DNA from: JBHGYD01 sp041920415
Lineage (GTDB): Bacteria > Bacillota > Bacilli > Bacillales > Anoxybacillaceae
Length of the DNA stretch: 64,000 bases
Assembly: GCA_041920415.1 (NCBI GenBank)
Contig: JBHGYD010000048.1
Coordinates: forward strand, 1 to 64,000
Direction of reading: 5' to 3'
Under the pieces are notes generated by a model that made no database searches, had not been told where the DNA came from, and was given only the letters and a program-made list of their open reading frames with translations. Position 1 is the stretch's first letter, and each line of letters starts with the position of its first letter. The position numbers and the translations under genes are program-made. Below are positions 8,267 to 16,450 of the stretch, one piece after another.

Positions 8267-9053
8267 ATCTAGGTTTATCGCTAACAAAAAATGAAAAAGA
8301 AAGGCGATCTTGTACAGGAATCCATGCCCCAATTCCTTGTGTCGTGACATTTTCCACTACAATTTTCTTTTTGTTACCTTTTAAAACAACATATACTTCC
8401 CCATATGTGACTTTTCCTTTCTCATTGACCGCTGGAGCATAAGCATATAAATAGCCAAGCTTTTTCATCGGAATTTGATATGGTTGATCTTTTTTCGTTC
8501 CGATGCCAATCACTGTACTAAAGGCTAATGGCAAATTCGTTTTTTTCATCGCGGTTAATAACATCATTTTCTTCACCGCTTCTTCGTTCGGAATTTGTGC
8601 GGTTAATCCGCCGCGAACGTGTTTTTGTGTTTCTTGCCTATAGTAGAGCTTTTGTGGAACATTGCCACCACGGTTGTCCAAAAAGTTTACATTCACTTTT
8701 TGATATTCCCAATTCGTTGATGTTTCTAGTGATTGATAATTAAGCGGCCATTGTCCTAAATAAATTGTAGCTCGATAACCAATCGCAAATGGGGTGCTTG
8801 AAACTGATGATTCGTTTAACAAACGAATTAATTCTGGATTTTCAATTTTGACGTTAGCTGAGTCAATCAGTTGTTTGGCAAACTTACTTGGTTGTAAGTA
8901 AGGCAAGTCTTGCGTTGGATTTGGGTACGTATTTTCCTTCGATATATCGACAATAGAGTTTGGCAGCTCTTGTTTGGACGCGGCCTCGACGGTGAAAGCG
9001 GATGAATACGCAATAAATACACTAATAAGACAGTAAAGGCTCCATTTTTTCAT
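8265..9053 (-). CDS. yfkD: YfkD-like secreted/anchored protein
   Basis: 262 residues with an N-terminal signal sequence (residues about 1-24, LYCLISVFIAYSSAFTVEA). The rest is a soluble, beta-rich exported domain without catalytic motifs I can name. Function is unknown. Identification rests on length, the signal peptide and the synteny yfkAB-yfkD-yfkE. It starts at ATG 9053 after AAAGGAGTAAAAACG and ends within the shared terminator. Confidence 0.85.
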   Translation of the reverse strand: MKKWSLYCLISVFIAYSSAFTVEAASKQELPNSIVDISKENTYPNPTQDLPYLQPSKFAKQLIDSANVKIENPELIRLLNESSVSSTPFAIGYRATIYLGQWPLNYQSLETSTNWEYQKVNVNFLDNRGGNVPQKLYYRQETQKHVRGGLTAQIPNEEAVKKMMLLTAMKKTNLPLAFSTVIGIGTKKDQPYQIPMKKLGYLYAYAPAVNEKGKVTYGEVYVVLKGNKKKIVVENVTTQGIGAWIPVQDRLSFSFFVSDKPR

Positions 9054-9119
9054 CGTTTTTACTCCTTTCCATTGCTACTTTCATCGTTATTTTTTTCAAA
9101 AAGTGGCTGTTTATCCATC

Positions 9120-9152
9120 CAATAAAGAAAAAACCACTAGAATTTCTAGTGG
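9120..9152 (-). terminator. terminator of the YczE-type gene
   Basis: On the minus strand CCACTAGAA, A, TTCTAGTGG and then TTTTTTCTTT. The stem overlaps the stop codon of the upstream membrane protein gene. Confidence 0.7.
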
Positions 9153-9754
9153 CTTTTGCTAACTTTTCGAAATAAACGTTCAAATTTCGGAAAGAAAAAC
9201 TGAATGAATGGACCAATCAAAATCGTGATCACAATCGTACCTATCCCGATTGGACCATGAAAGAAAAACGCTAAAATAAGCGCAAGTAATTCTCCCATTG
9301 TTTTTGCTGTCATTAACGTAATTCGCAGTTTTTCTTTAAGTGCCATCATAAATTGATCAATTGGAATTAATGGGAATTTTGCCTGTAAATAAATAGCGAT
9401 ACCAACTGAAATAATCATCAACCCTAGCAATAATAAAAAAAAGCGTAAACCCAAACCAGACGGACTCCAATGTTTAAAAATGAATTCTAACCAGAAATCG
9501 ATAAAAAATCCGGTAATTGTAATCGTGACAATGGCTAAAAACTCTGGGAATCGTTTAAGTAACAAAGCGTTTATGACAATTAACACAAGACCGACAATAA
9601 TCACCCACGTGCCAACCGTAAAACCGATTGTTTTGTACAGCCCAACATTTAACGCATCCCATGCTCCTGTACCTAAATCCGCTTTAATGGTTAACGTAAC
9701 ACCGAATGAAATAAAAAATAAACCAACAATATAAAATAAAAAACGATAAATCAT
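9146..9754 (-). CDS. YczE/YyaS/YitT family membrane protein
   Basis: A 202-residue integral membrane protein with about five hydrophobic spans (residues about 5-23, 45-65, 72-92, 103-123, 160-182). The N-terminal motif FGVTLTIKADLGTGAWDALN is typical of YczE-type proteins. B. subtilis YczE influences bacillomycin/surfactin-type production by an unknown route, while YitT-type relatives are uncharacterised. It starts at ATG 9754 after AAGGAGATAAAC. It lies between yfkD and yfkE, where yfkC sits in B. subtilis, but it is not that mechanosensitive-channel type. Confidence 0.75.
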   Translation of the reverse strand: MIYRFLFYIVGLFFISFGVTLTIKADLGTGAWDALNVGLYKTIGFTVGTWVIIVGLVLIVINALLLKRFPEFLAIVTITITGFFIDFWLEFIFKHWSPSGLGLRFFLLLLGLMIISVGIAIYLQAKFPLIPIDQFMMALKEKLRITLMTAKTMGELLALILAFFFHGPIGIGTIVITILIGPFIQFFFPKFERLFRKVSKSH

Positions 9755-9882
9755 GTTTATCTCCTTATAATTTTATTCAGAATATTCATAAATAAAAGAT
9801 ATTATGATATAGTATTAGTAAGTCATCTTTTTCATGGTGAACTGCATATGTTTTTCCTCCTAATTTGATACCATCCACACAG

Positions 9883-9913
9883 AAAATGACTCTGTGTTTT
9901 TTCGCACAGAGTC
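9883..9913 (-). terminator. terminator of the Ca2+/H+ antiporter gene
   Basis: On the minus strand GACTCTGTG, an 8-base loop, CACAGAGTC, then ATTTTCT. A 9-bp stem 11 bases past the stop codon. The remaining part of 9755-9923 shows no gene. Confidence 0.65.
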
Positions 9914-9923
9914 TTCTTTATTG

Positions 9924-10979
9924 TTACAACAAGTAAAATCCTATCCCCATAATAATATAAGCTGCCAATAGCGTTGCCCCTTCAAACCAGTTTGTATCAC
10001 CATCGTTTGAAAGCACAATGGTTAATAACACAGAAGTAGCCATAGCAATTAATTCTGGCAAAGAAAATACTAAAGGCATTTTTTCCGGAAAGAGCAACGA
10101 AACGAGAACAAGTACAGGAGCAACGAACATCGCAATTTGCAGTGTTGAGCCAATCGCAATTTCAACCGCCACACCCATTTTATTTTTGTATGCCATCATC
10201 ACTGCAGAAGCATGTTCCGCGGCATTACCGACAATGGCTACGATGATAACCCCGATAAACAATTCGCTCCATCCGAATGATTGAGCCACTGTTTCAAATG
10301 TATGTACAAGCTTTTCTGATATATAAGCAACCGCAATCGTCGCCAATGCTAAAATGATCATGGACTTTCCTTTCGTCCATTCCGGCTCCTCATGCCCTTC
10401 TACTTCATCAGATTTATGTTGATATACCCCGCGATGGGTAACAAGTTTAAAATATAAAGCGGCTAAATAAAGGACGATCATAGTAATAGAAATGCCGATG
10501 CTGAGCGATAATGTTGCTGGTTCGGACATATGGAGAGAAAACACTTCTGGAATGACGAAAGCCACTAAAATCGCAAATGTCAATAAGCCGGCATTATGGC
10601 GAGCATCATACACATTGAATTCTTGCCGTTTATACTTTAGACCACCAACGAAAAAAGACAATCCTGCAACCAATAATAAGTTTCCTAACACTGAACCTGT
10701 TAATGACGCCAACACAACTTCTACTAGCCCCGCTTTTAAAGCAAAAATCGAAATAATAAGCTCAACAGCATTGCCAAACGTCGCATTTAATAACCCCCCG
10801 ATGCGGGGACCTGCGATAATTGCTAAACTTTCTGTCGCTCTTCCCATATAGCTAGCTAATGCAATAATCGTTAGACAGTAGATGACAAACATCATCAACG
10901 AAGACCAATGAAAAAAGCTTCCAATAAGAGATAGTGGTACACCGATGCAAACCATAAGTGTAAATAATCGATTCATCAT
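9924..10979 (-). CDS. yfkE: Ca2+/H+ antiporter (CaCA/ChaA family, YfkE)
   Basis: Exports Ca2+ in exchange for protons across the cytoplasmic membrane. It has 351 residues and about 11 hydrophobic spans. The two signature alpha repeats are GGLLNATFGNAVELIISIFALKAG-like (residues about 60-83; key Gly-Asn-Ala-Val-Glu) and IVGNAAEHASAVMMAYKNK (about 250-268; Gly-Asn-Ala-Ala-Glu-His), which hold the ion-binding Glu residues. A loop with acidic and His residues (KSDEVEGHEEPEW) separates the halves. Start at 10979 or, one codon later, at 10976. YfkE of B. subtilis has the same length and neighbours. Confidence 0.92.
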   Translation of the reverse strand: MMNRLFTLMVCIGVPLSLIGSFFHWSSLMMFVIYCLTIIALASYMGRATESLAIIAGPRIGGLLNATFGNAVELIISIFALKAGLVEVVLASLTGSVLGNLLLVAGLSFFVGGLKYKRQEFNVYDARHNAGLLTFAILVAFVIPEVFSLHMSEPATLSLSIGISITMIVLYLAALYFKLVTHRGVYQHKSDEVEGHEEPEWTKGKSMIILALATIAVAYISEKLVHTFETVAQSFGWSELFIGVIIVAIVGNAAEHASAVMMAYKNKMGVAVEIAIGSTLQIAMFVAPVLVLVSLLFPEKMPLVFSLPELIAMATSVLLTIVLSNDGDTNWFEGATLLAAYIIMGIGFYLL

Positions 10980-11000
10980 ACACCCAACCTTCCTCGCTCG

Positions 11001-11384
11001 TTACCTTATTAGTTCAAACGTTTCTGTTATCTCAATACTCCCTTCTACCGACCGAACCATCGGGCAGTTCTTTCTTGCAACCTCAAGTGATTTGGCCACT
11101 TTTTCTTGATTTAAGTTTTCTCCTTTAATGATAAAATGAAGATGAATTTTTTCAATACGATTTGCCTCATTTTCATTTCTTGTAACATCGGCACGAATGG
11201 TCATATCTTCTACATGTAATCGCTTTTTCTCTAACACTTTTCGTAGTACTCCGCCGCTGCAAACTGCAATCGAGGAAACAAGTAACTGATAAGGGCGAAA
11301 GCCGTACGCTTCGTCTCCAGCTATATGTAATTCTCCATACTCAAATTCTGTTTTAAAACCTACTTCTTTCATTTTAAATTCCAT
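11001..11384 (-). CDS. OsmC family protein
   Basis: A 127-residue OsmC/Ohr-fold protein that probably reduces organic hydroperoxides or handles related thiol stress. The two conserved Cys are present in SSIAVCSGGVLRKVL (residue about 49) and ARKNCPMVRSVEG (about 106). It starts at ATG 11384 after GAGGTGAACAGTT. It ends 21 bases before the antiporter gene start and is probably co-transcribed with it. It is divergent from the MFS gene. Confidence 0.85.
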   Translation of the reverse strand: MEFKMKEVGFKTEFEYGELHIAGDEAYGFRPYQLLVSSIAVCSGGVLRKVLEKKRLHVEDMTIRADVTRNENEANRIEKIHLHFIIKGENLNQEKVAKSLEVARKNCPMVRSVEGSIEITETFELIR

Positions 11385-11473
11385 AACTGTTCACCTCTTT
11401 TTTCTTGTCATGAAACATAAAAATATGTAGTATCTTATTCAGTGTTATTTCTTGTTAAAACGAGGTATTGGTT

Positions 11474-12619
11474 ATGCGCTTTTGGATTTTAGTAAGCATC
11501 GTTACCATTTCCGGCTTATCGCAAGGAATGTTACTTCCTTTAATTTCTATTTTGTTAGAGAAAAGCGGTTTTTCATCTTCAGTAAATGGAGCACATGCAA
11601 CCGCCTTATATATTGGGGTGTTGCTCATCTCGCCTTTTATGGAAAAACCACTACGAAAATATGGGTATCGTCCCATTATTATACTAGGTGGTTTTATTGT
11701 ACTACTATCGCTCGCTTTATTCCCACTTTGGTCTTCATTTTGGTTCTGGTTCGTTTTACGGCTATTAATCGGAATCGGTGACCATATGCTTCATTTTGCC
11801 ACACAAACATGGATTACCGATTTTTCTCCTAACAATCGTCGCGGTCGTAATTTATCGCTATATGGCCTGTTTTTCGGGATTGGCTTTTCCATCGGACCGT
11901 TATTCGCATCATTAGTAGAAATCAACGAGCCGCTGCCATTTTTATTATCATCTTTGCTTAGTTTGTTAGGATGGCTTACCGTGTTTTTATTAAAAAATGA
12001 ACATCCGGAAACGGGCGATTACTCGAGCTTTTTTGATACATTTCGTCGTTTTTCACATGCATGGAAATACGCATGGGCAGCATTGTTGCTTCCGTTTACG
12101 TACGGATTTTTAGAAGCTTCTATTCACGGGATTTTTCCCATTTACGCCGTGCGTGAACACATTTCTTTTCAGCATGTTACCATAATTTTACCAGCTTTTT
12201 CAATAGGAAGTATTATTTTTCAGTTACCGCTTGGCTTGTTAAGCGATCGATTTCAACGAAAGCTCGTTCTTGGTTTTTCTTTATTCATCGGCAGTGTTAG
12301 CTTTATGAGTGCACTATTTTTTGTCCATTCATTTATTGGGCTTTTCGTTTGCTTTTTTGTTGCTGGTATGTTTGTCGGATCTTTGTTTTCCCTTGGGATT
12401 ACGTATATGGCTGATTTATTGCCCAAACAGTTACTCCCAACCGGAAATTTGTTATCCGGTATTCTCTATAGCGTCGGAAGCATGAGCGGCCCATTTATCA
12501 TCGGGCTTATCATTCAATATAAACAAAACGGAAGCTTTTTCATCACCATAAGTTCCCTGCTTTTATTTGTTTTTATAGCTCTGTTATACAACAAAACAGT
12601 TGAGGTCGCTACAAAGTGA
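11474..12619 (+). CDS. yfkF: MFS transporter, YfkF-like
   Basis: A 12-span major facilitator permease of 381 residues, substrate unknown, possibly a drug or metabolite exporter. Membrane spans alternate through the whole length. The cytoplasmic loop between spans 2 and 3 (EKPLRKYGYRP) and the basic loop between 8 and 9 (LLSDRFQRKL) fit the family. Start at ATG 11474 with CGAGGT at proper spacing is preferred over TTG 11468. Identification as yfkF rests mainly on position beside yfkE. Confidence 0.82.
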   Translation: MRFWILVSIVTISGLSQGMLLPLISILLEKSGFSSSVNGAHATALYIGVLLISPFMEKPLRKYGYRPIIILGGFIVLLSLALFPLWSSFWFWFVLRLLIGIGDHMLHFATQTWITDFSPNNRRGRNLSLYGLFFGIGFSIGPLFASLVEINEPLPFLLSSLLSLLGWLTVFLLKNEHPETGDYSSFFDTFRRFSHAWKYAWAALLLPFTYGFLEASIHGIFPIYAVREHISFQHVTIILPAFSIGSIIFQLPLGLLSDRFQRKLVLGFSLFIGSVSFMSALFFVHSFIGLFVCFFVAGMFVGSLFSLGITYMADLLPKQLLPTGNLLSGILYSVGSMSGPFIIGLIIQYKQNGSFFITISSLLLFVFIALLYNKTVEVATK

Positions 12620-12654
12620 CCTTTATTTTTTTAGCCTATTTTCCAAAATATATA

Positions 12655-12684
12655 TTGACCGTTCCTCTTACTCTGTTATATAAT
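12655..12684 (+). promoter_or_regulatory. sigma-A type promoter for the BH0509 family gene
   Basis: TTGACC at 12655-12660, an 18-base spacer, then a perfect TATAAT at 12679-12684. A perfect 14-bp palindrome CTGTTTTAAAACAG lies at 12705-12718, downstream of the start point and before the ribosome binding site. Confidence 0.7.
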
Positions 12685-12737
12685 ACAAATAACAAAATGA
12701 TAAACTGTTTTAAAACAGCGTAAAGGAGCGAGAAGCA

Positions 12738-12884
12738 ATGAGTAGAGCGGAACGGAAAAATATGATTGAATTTATTGAAAAAGTGAAAGGGATTGCAAGA
12801 GAACAACTCGTGTACATGACCGATGCCGAAATCGAACATATTTATAATCAAACGTACTATCATTACGAAGAAATTGCCGAATAA
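12738..12884 (+). CDS. BH0509 family small protein
   Basis: A 48-residue protein beginning MSRAERKNMIEFI, with the core REQLVYMTDAEIEHIYNQTY, as I recall for the BH0509 family of Bacillaceae. Function unknown. It starts at ATG 12738 after AAAGGAGCGAGAAGCA. It has its own promoter and terminator, so it is a single-gene transcript. Confidence 0.8.
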   Translation: MSRAERKNMIEFIEKVKGIAREQLVYMTDAEIEHIYNQTYYHYEEIAE

Positions 12885-12910
12885 GCTTGCAGATGACCTA
12901 TTAAAGTAAG

Positions 12911-12942
12911 AAAGGGCTGCCTTCACACAGGCGGCCCTTTTT
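12911..12942. terminator. shared terminator (convergent small genes)
   Basis: AAAGGGCTGCC, loop TTCACACA, GGCGGCCCTTT and then a long pyrimidine run on the plus strand. It lies between the BH0509 family gene and the convergent 34-residue gene. Confidence 0.75.
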
Positions 12943-12950
12943 CTTTTTTT

Positions 12951-13055
12951 TTAATGATACCCGTTTTGCCCGTTCGCACTACCACTTGTTTTATGTTTCG
13001 GTTTATTTTTCCCTTTTTGTTTCGTTCCGCCATCTTTTTTTGTATGTTTCGTCAT
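12951..13055 (-). CDS. 34-residue basic Gly/Lys-rich protein, possibly a small spore protein
   Basis: Too short for usual gene calling but with an excellent site (GAGGAGGATTTTTT before ATG 13055). The product is very basic and low-complexity (Lys, Gly, Thr, Asn; for example KQKGKNKPKHK) and ends in NGQNGYH. Tiny Lys/Gly-rich proteins of this type in Bacillus include minor acid-soluble spore proteins, but I cannot match it to a named Ssp family. Convergent with the BH0509 gene. Confidence 0.6.
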   Translation of the reverse strand: MTKHTKKDGGTKQKGKNKPKHKTSGSANGQNGYH

Positions 13056-13146
13056 AAAAAATCCTCCTCATCTTTCCATCAATGGACGGCTTACAGTTGT
13101 TACTATCCCCCGTTTTCTTTCGCTTATGAAAGGAAGTTTATAGCTG

Positions 13147-13980
13147 CTAACGCTCTCGTTTCCTTCCTTCACGTTGACAATCAAAAATGGCGTTCATTTC
13201 TCCTCCTAAAACGATAATCATGCCCGATAAATAAAACCAAACCATTAATATAATAATTCCTCCAATGCTTCCGTACATGGCCGTATAATTCGCAAAATTT
13301 CCTACATAATAAGAAAAAGCAAGAGAAGTCACAATCCAACCGATCGTTGCAAACAACGCCCCAGCCATCACATCTTTATATCGTAACCGTTTATTAGGAG
13401 CAAAATAATATAAAGCCGTAAATACGATAAAAAGAATCAGTGAACTCACTGCCCATCTAAGCGTATTCCAAATCGTCAAAAACGTACTGGAAAAACCAAA
13501 CACGGAAAATAAAAAAAGACCGATCGCTTTTCCGAAAACAGGTAACAAAAGCGCGACAATAATCACAAACATCATTCCGATCGTCAGTACAATGGATACA
13601 CCTCTCGCGACGATAAATGAGCGACTCTCTTGAACATCGTATGCACGATTAAAAGCGCGGACAATCGCATTAATGCCATTAGAAGCAGACCAAATCGTTC
13701 CGATAATTCCAAACGATAAAAGTTTTCCATTTTGGTGATTCATAATATGATGTATATTCGTTTCGATGAGATAAATCGCTTCTTTTGGAGCATACTGACG
13801 TACTACAGATAACACATCTTCATGTGGAATCGGTAGATAAGCAAGCAGTGTAAATAAGAAAATTAAAAATGGAAAGAGGGAAAGAAGAAAAAAATACGCT
13901 AATTCCGCTGATAGCCGAGACACTTCATCTTCTTGAAACCGTTTGACCATTTCACGCATAAACGTGAGATTAATCATCAT
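13147..13980 (-). CDS. yfkH: YihY/BrkB family membrane protein (YfkH)
   Basis: 277 residues with six hydrophobic spans. The N-terminal motif RLSAELAYFFLLSLFPFLIFL and the later GIIGTIWSASNGINAIVRAFNRAY are hallmarks of the YihY/virulence-factor BrkB family, once annotated as RNase BN. Function is unresolved. The C-terminus is short and basic (CQREGRKRER). It starts at ATG 13980 (or 13977) after AGGGGGAATAACG. It follows the yfkI-like gene by 14 bases, so yfkJ-yfkI-yfkH is probably one minus-strand operon. Confidence 0.88.
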   Translation of the reverse strand: MMINLTFMREMVKRFQEDEVSRLSAELAYFFLLSLFPFLIFLFTLLAYLPIPHEDVLSVVRQYAPKEAIYLIETNIHHIMNHQNGKLLSFGIIGTIWSASNGINAIVRAFNRAYDVQESRSFIVARGVSIVLTIGMMFVIIVALLLPVFGKAIGLFLFSVFGFSSTFLTIWNTLRWAVSSLILFIVFTALYYFAPNKRLRYKDVMAGALFATIGWIVTSLAFSYYVGNFANYTAMYGSIGGIIILMVWFYLSGMIIVLGGEMNAIFDCQREGRKRER

Positions 13981-13994
13981 TCGTTATTCCCCCT

Positions 13995-14306
13995 TCACTT
14001 TTTCATTTGGGGACTATCATCCTTTTTCCAATTGTACGACTCCTTCAAAAACTCAATTACTTCTGGTGTTTTTTCCGCTATTTCTTTTATCTTTTCTGCG
14101 ATAAAGATCACGTCTTCTGTCAACGTCTCAATCGATTGACGGTATTGGCGCACTCGTTGTTGCAATTGACGAACACATTCCGCCCGTTGTTGCCAAATGG
14201 TTTTAACATGTAACGATTTCCTTGTTTCCCGATCAAGTAGCGAAATCAATGTCCCGACTGCTGCTCCAATCATCATGTTTCTCCATAATTTCGCTCTCTT
14301 TTTCAC
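13995..14306 (-). CDS. yfkI: YtxH-like small membrane-associated protein (YfkI position)
   Basis: 103 residues with a basic N-terminus, a short Gly/Ala-rich hydrophobic stretch (MMIGAAVGTLISLL, about residues 11-24) and a long coiled-coil-like body (residues 35-90) rich in Gln, Arg and Glu. This layout fits YtxH-domain proteins. Position between yfkJ and yfkH matches yfkI of B. subtilis. Function unknown. Confidence 0.75.
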   Translation of the reverse strand: MKKRAKLWRNMMIGAAVGTLISLLDRETRKSLHVKTIWQQRAECVRQLQQRVRQYRQSIETLTEDVIFIAEKIKEIAEKTPEVIEFLKESYNWKKDDSPQMKK

Positions 14307-14329
14307 ACTCTCCTCTCTCCTTTCTTTAC

Positions 14330-14800
14330 TTAAAGTCCCTTCTCTTTTTTGATCGTTTCAAGTAAATGTTGACACCCTTTTTGAATCAATTCGTATACTT
14401 CCATAAAATTACCTGTATAATAAGGATCAGGTACATCAGCAACATCGCTATCTGGCACAAAATCAAGAAGTCGGCCAATGAACCCTGTTTTCGTATATCC
14501 CGCTAAACGCCGCAAATTTCCTACATTCTCGACATCCATCGCGATAATATAATCAAATGTTTGCAAATCTTCTTCACTTATTTGTCTTGCCCGAATCCCT
14601 GTAAAATCAATATCATTCTTCTTTAAAATCTGCTGGGTTCCTTCATGCGGCGGTTTACCAACATGCCAATTCCCTGTTCCTGCGGAATCGATGATAATTT
14701 TATCCTCAAGCCCCTCTTTTTTCACCAAATCACGAAAAATTGCCTCTGCCATCGGTGAACGACAAATATTTCCTAAACAAACAAATAATACTTTCACCAT
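14330..14800 (-). CDS. yfkJ: low-molecular-weight protein tyrosine phosphatase (YfkJ)
   Basis: 156 residues. The CX5R catalytic loop VCLGNICRSPMAEA sits at the N-terminus (Cys 8, Arg 14), and the general-acid Asp lies in VPDPYYTG near residue 126. It dephosphorylates phosphotyrosine or arginine-type phosphoproteins. YfkJ of B. subtilis is implicated in stress resistance. It starts at ATG 14800 after GGGAGATG. First gene of the yfkJ-yfkI-yfkH group and divergent from yfkK. Confidence 0.92.
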   Translation of the reverse strand: MVKVLFVCLGNICRSPMAEAIFRDLVKKEGLEDKIIIDSAGTGNWHVGKPPHEGTQQILKKNDIDFTGIRARQISEEDLQTFDYIIAMDVENVGNLRRLAGYTKTGFIGRLLDFVPDSDVADVPDPYYTGNFMEVYELIQKGCQHLLETIKKEKGL

Positions 14801-14930
14801 TTTTCAACATCTCCCTTCATCCCCCATTATAAACAAAATCAAAACAGCGATGCATACCTTTCACTACTTTTATTGTCTAAAATGTATGTTACAATAATCA
14901 TAATAATTAAGTAGAAAGGAATGAATAAGA

Positions 14931-15155
14931 GTGGATTTATCAAAAAAATCTCCCGAAAATGTAGAGTATATGATTGAAAAAATCAAAGAGAAATTAAAAG
15001 TGTTAAATTTTGATGCGATTAAGCCTTCCCACTTCGCTGAAGATTTGTATGATGATTTAAAAGACATCTATGAAATGGTTATGAAAAAAACAACATTTAG
15101 CCCTAGCGAAATGCAAGCGATCGCTGAAGAACTTGGCAATTTACGCAAAAAATAA
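14931..15155 (+). CDS. yfkK: DUF1128 (UPF0435) protein YfkK
   Basis: 74 residues, helical and charged, with the family pattern KSPENVEYMIEKIKEKL and LYDDLKDIYEMV. It starts with GTG at 14931. AGAAAGGA lies upstream, and the closer ATG at 14921 is in another frame. Function unknown. Divergent from yfkJ, as in B. subtilis. Confidence 0.88.
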   Translation: MDLSKKSPENVEYMIEKIKEKLKVLNFDAIKPSHFAEDLYDDLKDIYEMVMKKTTFSPSEMQAIAEELGNLRKK

Positions 15156-15181
15156 AAAGGATGAACCCGTCCATCCTTTTT
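15154..15181. terminator. shared terminator of yfkK and the HD-GYP-like gene
   Basis: AAAAAGGATG, 8-base loop, CATCCTTTTT and then TATTTTTT on the plus strand. It overlaps the end of the convergent gene. Confidence 0.75.
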
Positions 15182-16166
15182 ATTTTTTGTCATGAATAAT
15201 CCCCATAATGAGCAGCGCGTTATGGTCGGCAAGTGAAATTTCCTTATTCGTTGATAAATAACGAACATACGGTCGTTGCATATTATGATTAATAATTTTT
15301 GTGACAATCGCTTCTTCGCCATCACTCATTTTCACCTTTGTACCCGGCGGATAAGAGGGAATCGTATCAAAGAAGAGACGGACAAGTTCCCGATCAAAAC
15401 TGATATTGCTTTTCGCCATTAAAGCTTCCATCGCTTCATGAGGCGGAATTCCTTCTTCAGAAATTAAGTTTTCAAAATAGTTAGCTACCGCGCAAATTTG
15501 CGCATATTGATGAATCTCCTTATGACTAATTCCTCTTGGAGTTCCTTGTCCGTCGAATGTTTCATGATGCTGGTAAGCAACGTGAGCGGACAATAAGCTG
15601 ATTTCTCTATTTTTCCTTAAATACTCAAAACCTTTAATCGTATGATCTTCAGCGCCTTCCACCGCTTTTCCAATATCGTGCAACAATGCCCCGATAGCCA
15701 AATCTCGCATCTGCAAACTGTTTAAATTCATTTTTTTGCCGAGCTGCAATGCTAAAAGCGCAACATTCACCGCATGTGCATAAGGGCGAAGTTCGGACGT
15801 CAACGACGTGGAAGGAATAATGACAAGCAATTTTCTTCTGCTTACCTCATCAATCAATTTAACGGCGAGCTTTTGAATGGCTCGAACGTCTAACTCTCGT
15901 TTGTTTTCCACTTCCTCATACGCCTTTTGCACAATTTCCGTTGCATCCATCCATGTCGGCATATCAACTAATTCTTCCATCGTAATTCCTTCAGAAATTA
16001 AATCGTCCACGAATAAATATTTAATATCCATCTGCTGCAAGCGTTCCAAATATTTCGGATGAATGGTGCGGCCGGCAGTCAGTAAAATACGGCGATGCCG
16101 ATCATAAATCGGTCTTGCCAACTGCATTGTCGCAGGGTTATATTCATCTATCATAATTAGCCTCAT
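15180..16166 (-). CDS. HD-GYP-like phosphohydrolase
   Basis: 328 residues. The N-terminal part (about 1-120) is a DUF3391-like sensor region. The HD domain follows (about 125-270) with LLHDIGK (metal His-Asp), further His in SAHVAYQHHE, and DGQGTPRG where the canonical motif is DGxGYP. The C-terminal 50 residues form a small beta segment (GTKVKMSDGEEAIVTKI). HD-GYP proteins hydrolyse c-di-GMP, but the Tyr-to-Thr change in the signature makes the activity uncertain. It starts at ATG 16166. The 16167-16420 gap upstream shows no other gene. Confidence 0.82.
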   Translation of the reverse strand: MRLIMIDEYNPATMQLARPIYDRHRRILLTAGRTIHPKYLERLQQMDIKYLFVDDLISEGITMEELVDMPTWMDATEIVQKAYEEVENKRELDVRAIQKLAVKLIDEVSRRKLLVIIPSTSLTSELRPYAHAVNVALLALQLGKKMNLNSLQMRDLAIGALLHDIGKAVEGAEDHTIKGFEYLRKNREISLLSAHVAYQHHETFDGQGTPRGISHKEIHQYAQICAVANYFENLISEEGIPPHEAMEALMAKSNISFDRELVRLFFDTIPSYPPGTKVKMSDGEEAIVTKIINHNMQRPYVRYLSTNKEISLADHNALLIMGIIHDKK

Positions 16167-16450
16167 AGAATATTGCTCCCTTGCTTAATCTCTATCTTTT
16201 CGCCTTTCTTCTCTCAAAATACAAAAATAAAAGTTTAACCAATATGCAGTTTATGTATACAGGAACTCCTTCTTCCCGCCATAAAGGAACGTTGACTTTC
16301 TTTTAGAAAATCCGATAACTTTTAAAACCTTCAAAGCGATTATATAAGAGAAAAACAAGTATATAAAATCCCCTATTTTCCTATTTTTCATTATATATCA
16401 ACATTTCTTTAGCTCAACATATGATAGCGCTAAGAAAGGAGGACACGATC

